Assembly (NCBI GenBank): GCA_903632075.3 | Contig: CAHIKZ030000058.1 | Span: 87,501 to 151,500 of the forward strand | Direction of reading: 5' to 3' | DNA from: Acanthosepion pharaonis | Lineage: Eukaryota > Mollusca > Cephalopoda > Sepiida > Sepiidae | Length of the DNA stretch: 64,000 nucleotides | In this document: one piece after another, positions 19,776 to 30,160 of the stretch | How positions within the stretch are numbered: position 1 is the first letter of the stretch | Layout of the letters: the number at the start of each line of letters is the position of its first letter | Made by a program: the position numbers and the translations under genes | The notes under the pieces: model-generated | Database searches by the model: none | What the model was told of the DNA's origin: nothing | Seen by the model: the letters and a program-made list of their open reading frames with translations, nothing else

Positions 19776-21064
19776 GACAGTTAGGATATCATGCAAACGT
19801 CATACCAAGTGTCCCAACGGGCCTCAGTGACGAAGGAGTAGCAAATCAGACGCAATATAGCTCCGCTCGCTCACATATTCCATGGTGGAACTCAACTGAG
19901 ATTCTCTTTGACCATAGGACTGTAGGATGCAGATTCGGACCCTTCCGGGGGGGGGGCACATTTTTATTTTCTTTAATAAGATTTCTCGAATATTAAGACC
20001 AATAGGAGCAAATAAATATACTCTTTCAAATGAACAGAGCATCTACTCAAATGTGGGTACGCACTAAAAATAACGTTTAAAAATGCCTTATTTCTTTAGA
20101 AATTACATGCAGAAAAGTAAACCTGAGAAGAATAACGCAACGTCCCTAAAGATCTTTAAAGATTACTGAAAATATTCCACAACAATATGTATGTTCAATG
20201 ACGCTATGGCATCCCCATTACAAGGCTTTAAAATAAATAAAAAATAAATAGATAAATAATAAATATAACAATAACAAAACAGCATTAATTGACTTTCTTT
20301 TAAAATGCCAAATATTTGCATCACTTAGGAGCTTCCATAGTTTACCATACTTTTGTGTCTAAATGGTAGCCCAGCGATCAAGAAGGACAACTCAGATTGG
20401 AAAACGCAGTCACTTGTAATTATACAATGACTGAGAAGAAGAACAAATATCATATTTGTAAAATAAATAGACGATAGATTTCAACAACTATGGATAAACC
20501 CACTGCAGAAGGATTATGCAGAATGCTTTTGACACTAACTGATATTGGTCTCAGGTAAGGCGTATGTATATATGCATGGGTGGATGGAATGGCACCAAAA
20601 GACATCCCTACTGCTCAACATCGAGGTCAACTGAATGGCCGCTGGCAATATTTGGTACTTGAGGTTACATGGTTTAGTCAAGGGATCGGCAACTTTTTGG
20701 GGAGAGCGAGCCATAAAGCTATGCAATCTCTTGGAGGAGGGCCATGACCTCAAAAGTACTATAATAAATTGTCACGGTCTCAAACCGCTCCCTTCATAAG
20801 ACAGCTTTGGACTGGAGGTTTCAAGAAAAGAAAACAGTGAAGTTAATGTTATTTAAACAACGTTCATTATTTTACTGGAGGAATACAGCATAAGAATTAA
20901 CACAATCAAAAAAAAAAAAAAATGCAAATTCCTCCCAACAAACGAAGTACAGTTAGAAATGGCAAATTATTTAATGATTCTTGTAGCATACCTACTGACG
21001 ATAATGGATATGTCAACATTCACATAAATGCAGTAGTAAATACTGTATGTTGATCTGCATTTCG

Positions 21065-21535
21065 AGATTCGTCTCCAGCTGTGCTAGTCAAACTCTCTGC
21101 CTCCTAGAAGAGAGGATCCCCAGATGAGGTCATGTCGACGGATAGAATATCGCCTCCTCAAACAGCTACCCGATCCCGTTTTATACGGGGTCTACGAGGT
21201 CTACGGTGTCTACGGGGAATTTTTGGGCGAGCCTACGGGCTCGGATACCCCATATTAAATTCAGACTTGTGTCACATCTGACGGCGTAGGGTGGTTGGTA
21301 GATATCCTGCAGTTGGAGATTCGTCTCCAGCTGTGCTGGTCGAAGTCTCTGCCCGGGGACAGAGAGGATCGCCTAACAAGACTAAGCCGAAGTTACCCGA
21401 CCCCGTTTTATATGGGGCCTACGGAGAATTTTTGACCGAGTCTACTGGCTCATACTCCCCACATTAAATTTGGCCTTGTGCCACATCTGACCGCGAGGGG
21501 GGTTAGTAGATATCCTGTAGTTAGAGATTCATTGT
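21065..21535. repeat. GC-richer tandem repeat, two units of about 245 and 210 bp
   Basis: Units start at about 21065 and 21317 with GAGATTCGTCTCCAGCTGTG, and a third start is seen at about 21523. Shared blocks: AGAGAGGATC, CCCGTTTTATA.GGGG, GGCCTACGG/GTCTACGGGGAATTTTT, CACATCTGAC and TAGATATCCTG. The unit start can fold as GTTGGAGA-TTCG-TCTCCAGC in copy 2. Locally much richer in G+C than its surroundings. Confidence 0.8.
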
Positions 21536-21836
21536 GGAATTCACTTAATTCACTTCTAGCAGTTGACTACTTCTACGTGCCGCTGGCGAATCTTAGATGT
21601 GTTGTTCTTGTCCTAAGTATTATCGTTCATTGCCGACCTTCGTTTGATTATTCTATTCAGTAACCTTTCTTAGGTTAAAACAATGAGAAACTTGTTTCGG
21701 CTTATTGGTCGTCATCACCCAAACTTGTACTTATACGGCTTTTAGTATATTTCAGTTCCGAAAAAAATTGTTCACATGCATATGTACTTCCAAATAATGA
21801 TACTATTATTTTCGCTTGATTCATTAGACGTTTATA

Positions 21837-21939
21837 TTAGGTTGGTGCAAAAATAATGACGTAATAATGTCGTTTTTTGGACGTATTTTTTAACGTCAAA
21901 AAACGACATTATTACGTCATTATTTTTGCACCAACCTAA
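21837..21939. mobile_element. Palindromic mariner-type MITE, TTAGGTTGGTGCAAAA ends
   Basis: 103 bp flanked by TA on both sides (21835-21836 and 21940-21941). The two arms, of about 47 bp, are perfectly complementary except for one unpaired G, around an 8-nt loop (ATTTTTTA). Termini TTAGGTTGGTGCAAAAATAA are nearly identical to the terminal repeats of Hsmar1/MADE1 mariner elements. A transcript would fold into a long hairpin. Confidence 0.92.
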
Positions 21940-22939
21940 TATTTTCCGATGGGCAATAAGTATTTCTTGTAAAAGTCAGCCGTGGATTCGGAATATAATC
22001 TTCATTTCAAATATTCGTCGCGATGTAAGTTATTTAACACCGATTGATATTATTTTCTGCCACATGCTCACCAAATTAAGTAGATAATTAGTGTCCACGT
22101 GTTAAGTTGGCGGGCCGGAAAAAATCCATCGCGGGCCGGATGTGACCTGGAAACCGGAGGTTGCCGATCTCTGATAGTCATTAATGCTTAATTAGTGAAT
22201 ATTAAACAACAAATTATATGTTTTTCAGTGATGTAATAGCATTGCAAGTGGCGCCCATGGCACGTGCCTTACATGTTATACACTTGACACGTCACTGTTC
22301 GGGTTGAAAACATGTTTTATTCGCAACAATTAGTCTCAAGAATAAAGGGATCGATTCTCGATTTTTTTTTATCGAACATATTTTTCTATAATTATAAGTT
22401 ATTTTGCTTTGCTCTCGTATCGATTCTTACACTTGTTAAAACGTTTTCATATTTGTTGTAAAGCACTCATGTAAAATCAACAAAAACCATCCTATTTTTT
22501 TATTGACAAAATCTAATCTTTAGCGAAACAGGATTGATTCCTACCTCGCTTTTGCAAGTAACAGTTTTCGGATAACGATTTAGTCTGGGGACTTAGCGAA
22601 CCCAGGTGGCAAACAGTGGGCGGCACAGAACGGGTTCTTTTGGCGTGAAAGACAGCAGGAGATGAGAACAGAGAATTTTTCCGTGAAATAAAAGACAATG
22701 AGAATGAAAAGTGTCTGCAGTGGACTCTATGGCGTTCATACGTTTCTCCCCACACTTTAAATGTCAATACTCCGCTCATAAAAGCTTCTACGAAGAGAGT
22801 GTTTAATAAAATTGATAAAAGTTGTTTTCGCTTGTGAATCTGATGATATTATGTTACACTTTTGTTCCCAACGGAACTGCTGTAGGGATTCTCTTATAGA
22901 TGAGATTACAACATCAATTTAAATAATTTATAAAAGTTT

Positions 22940-22940
22940 A

Positions 22941-22999
<59 letters not shown>

Positions 23000-23030
23000 T
23001 GTGTGTGTGTGTGTATGTGTGTGTGTGAGT
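22940..23030. repeat. (TA)n(GT)n compound microsatellite
   Basis: About 27 TA units followed by diluted GT units. Confidence 0.95.
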
Positions 23031-23033
23031 GTA

Positions 23034-23560
23034 CACAGGGTGGATGGAAATAAACTCCCTATTTAAATTGTTAATAACCTTATTAACTATGGGTCGATTT
23101 TCATAAAACATATTTTGTTCTGAAGAGTATAATGGTAGAATTACAGTGCAGAGTTAGAATTCTACATAGGTACCAATGTTGAGTTTGTAATCGTCTAGGT
23201 TTTGCCTAGATTGACGTTATTATTTTCTGTACCGTTTGCACATTTTCTTCCACTCTGGGTTTACGACCGCCTCTGTGGATATCTGCCACAGATCCCGTAC
23301 TCATCAGTTTGAAATTACAATATCTGATGGTTCCAGCCTTTACTGAAGTATGATTTCTATAAACACTATGCACTTGAAGCACGAACTGCCATATGCCCAT
23401 GCAGTATCATGCGTGTGCCATTCTGGGCTACACTTGTTAAGCTGAAATTATTCTAGCATTTTAGGGATAAGGAATATTTTGTTTCATTCAAATGTTGTGA
23501 TAATAGCAAGTGTTATAAGGAATTTTCAAGAGCGACTTTCATTCCACCCACTCTTTGTGA
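23034..23560 (-). mobile_element. Tc1/mariner-type DNA element remnant
   Basis: TA-flanked. The ends CACAGGGTGGATGGAAAT and the reverse complement of CATTCCACCCACTCTTTGTG form imperfect inverted repeats. The minus-strand frame 23400-23206 encodes QFVLQVHSVYRNHTSVKAGT and later GGRKPRVEENVQTVQ, which fits an N-terminal helix-turn-helix domain like that found in many invertebrate Tc1/mariner-class transposases. No catalytic domain remains in about 525 bp. Confidence 0.5.
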
Positions 23561-23668
23561 TATAATTTATTGCATTAGAATCGTGATCACGATCCACTTC
23601 ATCAGACCTACAAATTTCTAGGTCTGATGAATTGGATCGTGATTACCATTCCAATGCAATAAATTATA
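23561..23668. repeat. 108-bp imperfect palindrome
   Basis: Arms TATAATTTATTGCATT(A/G)GAAT..ATCACGATCCA.TTCATCAGACCTA meet at ACAAATTTC. The right arm differs from the left at about four positions. It lies immediately against the end of the TA-flanked DNA element. It resembles snap-back MITE-like repeats; family unknown. Confidence 0.85.
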
Positions 23669-23669
23669 A

Positions 23670-24390
23670 CCATTATAACCATGTAATATTAATGTTTGAG
23701 CCTTTTATTCTTACTCTGTCCTGGACATTTGAGTTCTATCTGGATTCTATCCTCCTGGAAATTGATATATATCAATATTTATATACGGCATTTTTGGGGG
23801 GGGTTGTTTAGGTAAGAATACATTTTATTTAAGTACGATTTGAAATATTTTTACTTTTAATTTTTAATATACTATATTTCTTTCAAGCACAATTAAAAAA
23901 AAAATGCCGTAAGAATTTTAGCCGTTAACAATATAATTAAAAAAAAATCTAGACGACAGGCTTTAACGGAAGTTAGATTTCATTGAAAAATACATCCCTT
24001 CCCACGACCCAAACTTAGCAATGACTGATACATTAAATGATAGACATATTGAAAACCCAGCCACCCCTGTCTAGAAAAACAGATTTATCTGTAACCTTGG
24101 AAACATGAATTTTGTTTTAGCTGTGTATTTAAAACCCAGTAATTTTAAAAAGTTACTCCAAAATTTGTTTGTGGATGAAATGGAACTAATGTCTTTAATT
24201 TAATCACAAAATTAAATTCGTGGCTTTTAGCTTCGATTTTTGAAACATGGTTAGAACTGTGTAGCGAAAAAAACCATATTTTAAATCAATTAATTTATAA
24301 TATTAATGCTCTGTAAATTTACATTGAGCACTATTTTGTAAACATAAAAATATCTATAAGAACACCGGATTATATATCTTGCTGTTCTTT
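23670..24390. other. AT-rich, nothing recognised
   Basis: Long A/T runs; no coding or structural signal that I can support. Confidence 0.4.
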
Positions 24391-24399
24391 CTTTATATA

Positions 24400-24445
<46 letters not shown>

Positions 24446-24454
24446 ACTACTAAC

Positions 24455-24515
<61 letters not shown>

Positions 24516-24536
24516 ATCTATCTATCTATCTATCTA

Positions 24537-24590
<54 letters not shown>
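24400..24590. repeat. (TA)n, (ATCT)n, (TA)n compound microsatellite
   Basis: TA tract at about 24403-24443, (TATC)n at 24458-24540, TA tract at 24541-24588. Confidence 0.95.
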
Positions 24591-24591
<1 letters not shown>

Positions 24592-24921
24592 AAGGTGCAA
24601 AAGCACCTTATATAACCCTAAACTATCTTGGTGTAGACCTTCAGATCTCTTCAGGTGTCGATCGATAAGTGTTTTTAATACCAATTCATACTACAATTAT
24701 TCACCTATAGCACCAGAATTCGTGAAGGTGAGGAGGGGCAAAGATAAAAATCTTTTTCATTGACGGTGGAAACCAAGGTTGTACGATGTTATATAAAGTG
24801 TTTTTGTCTCTTTTTTTAGATTCTTTTGCCCTGCATGACTTTTTCAAGACTGTTGCATTGATCACATTTTGATGTATGTACGTTTTTTTTTTTGGTACGG
24901 TATTTTCCCGGACCCTTAATT

Positions 24922-24925
<4 letters not shown>

Positions 24926-24985
<60 letters not shown>
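24926..24985. repeat. (TA)n microsatellite
   Basis: About 29 TA units, directly followed by the hammerhead-like segment at 25000-25055. Confidence 0.95.
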
Positions 24986-24989
<4 letters not shown>

Positions 24990-24999
24990 TAAAATATAA

Positions 25000-25055
25000 A
25001 ATCGCTGCACAATTGCAGTCGCGTTTCGACACATACCAGTGCGTCTCCTCAGGTG
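25000..25055 (-). ncRNA. Hammerhead-like motif next to a TA tract
   Basis: On the minus strand: CACCTGAGGAGACGC, ACTGGTA, TGTGTCGAAACGCG, ACTGCAATTGTGCAGCG. This is CUGAGGA, a helix II of five pairs (GACGC with GUGUC), GAAAC, then a hairpin (CUGCA/UGCAG) in the place of helix III. The expected UH cleavage dinucleotide after helix III is not cleanly placed (AUUU follows), so activity is doubtful. Confidence 0.45.
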
Positions 25056-25359
25056 ATTGTAAATTACTGGCCAGTGAACAATTAATTTGGTTTAAAAATC
25101 AAAATACATTTTCCTTTTTGAAAAAAAAAAGAAAAGAAGAAAACGTTGTAAGGCATGAGGGCCTTACTCTGATCAACCAATCAAATATGACTTACATTCA
25201 ATTCAAACTAAGCAAAGAAGAAGAAATTAAAAGTTTCTTAGAAATGAGTCATGGTCGGGAATTGATGTATTCCAGCATTATATGAAGAATAATGGTAACC
25301 CAATTTATACTCACACCAATTCTATCTATCTTCCATCTAGTCCGGTGCTCCTTCTGTAC

Positions 25360-25810
25360 ATCCAAAGAATCAGCATTATTATTGATTCTGACCTGGCATC
25401 TCGGCTTCAATTACTTGCCACCAAGCGTAATGTTGCTTCCTTCTGCCTATTTTTTTTAAAAAAATAAATAGTTTAATGATAATTGTTCGGTTGAGATCTT
25501 CGCTATTGTGCCTCGACTGAGTTTAAGGAACAAGGTCTCATCAATTTACTGTTGAGTTTGGCTAGATGTAACCGTAAGTTATATGCTAACGTTTTCTTTT
25601 CTCGCACTTCTTGCTTGAGGAGCTTCCTTCCGGCTCCATGTTTTCCAGCCAACTTTGATCTTCAAAATATTAAAGGCAATGTCAATCGTTATATACCGTA
25701 TCCCTGATTACACTTCCATGGCTCTCTCTCTCCTCATTCACACTGAGTACCCCCCACCCTGTGTCTTAATGGCTTTACTGCCTTACATAAATTTAATTTT
25801 AAGAAATACT
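25360..25810 (+). pseudogene. LINE 3' end fragment (CR1/L2-like)
   Basis: Plus strand encodes DLASRLQLLATKRNVASFCL, the family segment 'LASRLQxLxxxRxVASLCLF', then becomes frameshifted with blocks shared with 5.4 and 55.5 kb (TGGCTAGATGTAACCGTAAG, TTCTCGCACTTCTTGC). The tail is CTTAATGGCTTTACTGCC. 5'-truncated. Confidence 0.78.
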
Positions 25811-26309
25811 GGTAATTTTTTTACCTGAAAAATGCCTTGAAAATCTTGTACCAATGTATCATAAAACGAGAACCATACAAAAAACAATGGGGGCAATATT
25901 GGGGTGATGCATTGTTTATGTTTATGATGTGCATCGTCGTTAAATTATGACATTCTTTTCAAAGTATTAAGTTGTACAAGGTATTATACAAAATGTCAGT
26001 AGATATAAAAAATAAATATGTATTTATTTCATTACCAGTTTTAATTAATTTCCTGGCATTCTAGAGGACACGTAAACGTGCGTGCACACACACAATATTG
26101 AAGTTTTACATAAAAGATTATTGGTAATTTTTTGGCGGATTTTTTTGGCACTGTGCTAACATTCATTTGGTATCCAGACACACATCTGTGGATGGCATAA
26201 TCCGTTATGATATAACAAGAGGTAACAGCTTCAATCAGAGAAAACAGGTAATCGGAGAGAAAAAAAGAAACGGTGACAGAAGGACACAAAAAGAGAAGGC
26301 CGGAAAGGA

Positions 26310-26348
26310 TGGAAGGAAGGAAGGAAGGAAGGAAGAAGAAGAAGATGA

Positions 26349-26392
<44 letters not shown>

Positions 26393-26400
26393 GAAGAGTA
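26310..26400. repeat. (GAAG)/(GAA)n purine microsatellite
   Basis: GGAA-type units followed by GAA/GAG units; gives spurious poly-Glu (plus) and poly-Ser (minus) frames. Confidence 0.95.
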
Positions 26401-26434
26401 TATAAGATAAAAGGGCGTTTCAAAAGGGCAGACT

Positions 26435-26985
26435 ACAAAGATTGAAAAAGAAAGAAGAAAATTAAGAAGTGATCAAAATATGAAAAGGATGCAGAGAAGA
26501 AGATGAAGAAGAAGTAAAAGAAGGAGTAGAAGAAGAAGAAGAAGAAGAAGAAGAAGAAAAAGAATGAGTAGAAGATGAAGAAGAAAAAAGCAGAAGAAGA
26601 AGATGAAGAAAAGAAAAAGAAGGAGTAGAAGAAGATGAAGAAGTAAAAAAGAAGGAGTAGAAGATGAAGAAGAAAAAAGGAGTAGAAGAAGATGAAGAAA
26701 AAGAAAAAGGAGGAGTAGAAGAAGATAAAAGGAAAAAGAAGGAGTAGAAGATGAAGAAGAAAAAAAGGAGTAGAAGAAGATGAAGGAAAAGAAAAAGGAG
26801 GAGTAGAAGAAGATAAAAGGAAAAAGAAGGAGTAGAAGATGAAGAAGAAAAAAAGGAGTAGAAGAAGATGAAGGAAAAGAAGGAGTAGAAGAAAATGAAG
26901 AATAAAAATAGAAGGAGTAGAGGATGAAGAAGAAGTAGAAGAAGGTGAAGATGAAAAAGGAAGAATGACAATAATTACAAATGTA
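26435..26985. repeat. Polypurine minisatellite with 88-bp higher-order period
   Basis: Almost pure A/G on the plus strand, built from GGAGTAGAAGAAGATGAAG. The word starts at 26679, 26767 and 26855, an exact 88-bp spacing, showing amplification of a higher-order unit. The long minus-strand Ser/Phe/Leu frames here are composition artefacts. Confidence 0.9.
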
Positions 26986-27334
26986 ATAAAGATGTTAAAA
27001 TGCAAAGAAGATGAACACGTTGAATGAACGATGTCCCAAATAAAACCGCTAACGGAATATTTGAATTCTTCTTTAGGTAAATATAAATTCTCTATTCTCT
27101 AGAAGGAACAGTATAAAAATATTATTACTGGCCGTTCTGCATCGTTAATTTAACACACACACACGGCTAAATAAAGTCGGATAAGTCATGAAAGCAAGAA
27201 ACGGATTAAATATCCGCTTTAATTTCATGTGGACGTCATTAAAAATTTCCTTTTAGGAAGCACAAGTAACAGACACGAATTTTTTACAATAATTTTCACC
27301 CCGTACAAGGGCCAACTGCTAATCGAGGTAGATG

Positions 27335-27850
27335 GTTATATTTGATTGATTCATTTATTTTTTACGGCTTATCGACCCTTCAGATGTTATACAGAAAATA
27401 CTTTTAAATTTAACAATTTTGGGGGAAATAATTATGATTCAGTGATATAAGTCCTGAAATAATGGATAACTCGGATTGAGAAATCGGAGAGCCGAGTTCG
27501 AATTCCAATCGGAGACATTATATTCACTTATGTGCTATTACTCTTGGGAAATATATGAATGCTCTTCTTCTATCCCCAGCTATGGCAAATAGCAAGACAG
27601 ATCTGGTTTTGTATCCTTGGATGGCAATAGGTCTACCGTAGAAAGAAATGGCCATCTGCTGCGGAAAAATCTGCCTTGCCAGTCATGTATCGAAAGATAC
27701 ATGATTGCCTAAGCATGGCACATAACTGATTGATACAATTCCTAATAATTAACCCATAGCTGGAGGAGAGAAGAGGTGGATTAGTACCTTTCACAACAGT
27801 ATTCTGCGCGTAAGTTAATATAACTGACCCAACGGGAATTGGAACTCGAC
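27335..27850 (+). repeat. R-A-like sequence carrying a SINE
   Basis: Left remnant TTTTTTACGGCTTATCGACC..CAGATGTTATACAG at 27357-27395; right remnant CCCATAGCTGGAG at about 27760. Diverged relative of R-A copies 1 and 2, with SINE copy 3 in the middle. Confidence 0.5.
27455..27734 (+). mobile_element. tRNA-derived SINE copy 3
   Basis: AATAATGGATAACTCGG, GAGTTCGAATTCCAATCGG (B-box-like), GGATGGCAATAGGTCTACCG, GAAAGATACATGATTGCCTA, and ending GGCACATAACTGATTGA. Slightly shortened relative to copies 1 and 2. Confidence 0.88.
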
Positions 27851-28619
27851 TCTCCGGTTAAGAATACAATACGTGGACAGGTTTATAGCACCTGATATTC
27901 CTATGCAGAGGGTTACAGTGCAAGGGCAAAGGTTTACAGTATATGTGGTGAAGTTAAAAGTCAAACTTAGAAATGAACAGGTTGATTGTCGTGATCGGGG
28001 AAGCATCCTGTCTGGAGTCAGTTCCGCTAAGCAGCGGTAGGTGGGAAGAAGTTGCTCGGGTGAAAGTTACGTCTCTACAATGGAATACACAGAAAGGTGG
28101 TTCGCTACAACGTGCGTGTCTGGGCCGTGAAGGTTTACAGACGGTGGAACTAAGGAATGAAGTTCGTCGGAACACTTTTTATAGAAATAGCGATAGAGCA
28201 GCGAGAGGCTTGCGACGTTTCCTCTGTGCGGGAAGATGTTTTTAGGTTGGAAAATAATTCATCATCTACAAGGACATGGGGAAGATTTTGGACTTTATCA
28301 AGACTGAAAAATGAAGACTGGACATTCCTGCCCATGTATAGCATTAATAATCTGGCTTCGGATTCAGGTACTTACCATAACTGGTCCGACCATTTACCTA
28401 GGATCTTTAGCAATTGATCGTATGTATGAGGTTTCAGCTTAAATCCTAATAGATGATCAAGGCTCAAAAACTCCTTGAAAGAACACCCGTTCATCGCGAT
28501 AGGCGAAAATCCTGGGTCCGCTCGGCGATGATAGAAGGTCACTAGTTTGGTTTTTGAGGTATTGAATGTAACCAGCCATTTCTCTCCCACTCACCAAGAC
28601 GATTTTGTGGGAATGCATG

Positions 28620-28945
28620 AATACGAGGTGTGACAATTTACTTCCAGGAATGACAGCAGCGTCTTGTAGAGGGCTAAATAAGTAATGGAAACGTGTGCCC
28701 GAGCACTTCCGAATATATTTCCATCTTACACTTTTTTGATACAGAGACCAGATGCGCCACTTTTTTGCGTCGGGGGGGGGGACTCATTTGTTCATGTTTT
28801 ACTGTTGGCAGAAGTGGAATGATACAAAGCTGGGGTACTTCAGTTGCAAAGATTTGTTGTAACTTAGAAAAGGTTAATGAATGAGGAATAACCAAAACGG
28901 ACGTTCGAAATGAAATGGTAATCTTCATAACATCAACAAAATACA
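28620..28945. other. Unclassified repeat-like region, possible mariner end
   Basis: Begins TACGAGGTGTGACAATTTAC, which resembles the outer end of some Tc1/mariner elements, and contains a run of nine G at about 28772. No transposase motif seen. Family call is a guess. Confidence 0.2.
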
Positions 28946-29552
28946 ATACTCGCCAGCGGCATCGAGTAGGTAAACCACTGCTAGTGGTGGACTATTTAGT
29001 CATCATATTACCCCAACTTACTATAGTGCCCAACGTATTTATGAGGATTGAGAAATGCCCATTAGTGTTCATAGGTATGGTATATAACAAGATTGGAATA
29101 AGTTCTAGTGAAACGTTATTAAAATGTGCCCAATACACGTAAAAATAAAATAAAATAAAATAAAAAATTAACATGCAGAGCTAATTAATTTAAAAAAAAT
29201 AGATCAACCAATCACGTTACATTGATTTCAAACTTTCCGTATCTTCAAGTGATTCGGGCAAAATAATTTCCTAATGCACAACGTGGAGTGTAATAGAAGC
29301 GGAGGAGAAAAGCAGGGGGTATTTAAATTTTATCGGAGGGTGTTATATGAAATGTACATACTTTCATTCTGCTTCGTATGAACGCAAAAGGAACTTTTTA
29401 GTGTGTATGCATTGTGTCTTCATTTCTGATCTCTCATTCAGAAGGTTTTTCTGGTCTGGAAATGTCATTATTGTTAACTCTATTATTCTTATTTATTATT
29501 ATTTAACTTTATTATTATTTGAAACCAAAGTGGCTTGACCTACTGATCTAAT

Positions 29553-29657
<105 letters not shown>

Positions 29658-29754
29658 CAGTCAATATACCACATAACACCCTTGGGCGCTTAACCTTGGA
29701 GCAGGTAGAATGGATCAACGTGTTTTAGTGGACTCAGCAATTTTCAATCTGCTT

Positions 29755-29905
29755 GTCTGAATCATCTTCAAGAAGCGAGAGCAAGATCTAAAAGGTCAGC
29801 CAATCTAACAGTGATTTCATCTCACAATCCTCACACTTGCTCCATATGTGGCCTCTTTTGTAAATCACTAGCGGGTCTTAAATGCCACTTAAGATTATCG
29901 CAAAA
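29755..29905 (+). pseudogene. LINE C-terminal zinc-finger fragment
   Basis: Plus strand encodes HNPHTCSICGLFCKSLAGLK and then CHLR. This matches the C-x2-C...H zinc-finger-like segment near the C-terminus of several animal non-LTR retrotransposons. The second zinc-binding His is lost (HLRLS). It could also be an isolated host zinc finger, but there is no neighbouring finger or frame. Confidence 0.4.
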
Positions 29906-29962
29906 AATTTCATAACAGAATCAATTAAGCTGTCAGATCCTCATACGTCGAAACCGACGGGA

Positions 29963-29969
<7 letters not shown>

Positions 29970-30018
<49 letters not shown>
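29970..30018. repeat. (TA)n microsatellite
   Basis: About 24 TA units. Confidence 0.95.
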
Positions 30019-30021
<3 letters not shown>

Positions 30022-30110
30022 AACAATAAAAAAATATTAAAAACTTAAAATCTTGAGACACACTGGGTTGTAGATTAATATTCTTTTATTTTTTTATTAT
30101 TATTTTATTT

Positions 30111-30160
30111 AGATTCCTCGACTAGTTTCGACCAACATGGCCATCATCGGGAAGAGAAAT
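30111..30160 (-). ncRNA. Hammerhead-like ribozyme motif
   Basis: Minus strand: CTCTTC-CCGATGATGG, CCATGTT, GGTCGAAACTAGTC, GAGGAATC. Reading it as a type I hammerhead gives core C(C)GAUGA (U4 changed to C), helix II closed by GGCC/GGUC-type words, GAAAC-UA-GUC as a minimal helix III with a GUC cleavage triplet, and helix I from CUCUUC pairing with GAGGAA (five pairs including one G-U). This is the most complete layout in the window; the U4 change would be expected to impair cleavage. Confidence 0.5.

Larger units (their letters stand above)
20679..22173. mobile_element. Non-autonomous hAT-like DNA transposon
   Basis: The left end CAAGGGATCGGCAACTTTTT and the right end GGTTGCCGATCTCTG form imperfect terminal inverted repeats (CARRGATCGGCAAC) of the type common in animal hAT elements. 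The sub-terminal words GAGAGCGAGCCATAAAG and CGCGGGCCGGATGTGACC are also typical. Length 1495 bp. No transposase (RT or hATC dimerisation motifs) was seen, so it would need a partner. I could not confirm an 8-bp target duplication. It carries the MITE at 21837 and the GC-richer tandem repeat at 21065. Confidence 0.7.
27284..28610 (-). pseudogene. LINE C-terminal fragment (CR1/L2-like) split by later insertions
   Basis: Minus strand. The 28590-28372 frame has KWLVTFNTSKTKLVTFYHRR, the post-RT segment of this family; downstream blocks match 14.6-15.3 kb. The 3' end block (CACCCCGTACAAGG, CTAATCGAGGTAGA) is found separately at 27297-27330, and the gap (about 27335-27850) is filled by R-A-like sequence and SINE copy 3. 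Multiple stops. Confidence 0.75.

Noticed and set aside
23561..23668. Hammerhead motif (contains CTGATGAA)
   Set aside because: No GAAAC partner segment or stem II closure after the box; the sequence is better explained as a simple palindrome.
26235..27005. Long Ser/Phe/Leu-rich minus frames and poly-Glu plus frame
   Set aside because: Products of the purine-rich tandem repeat; no unique sequence with protein features.
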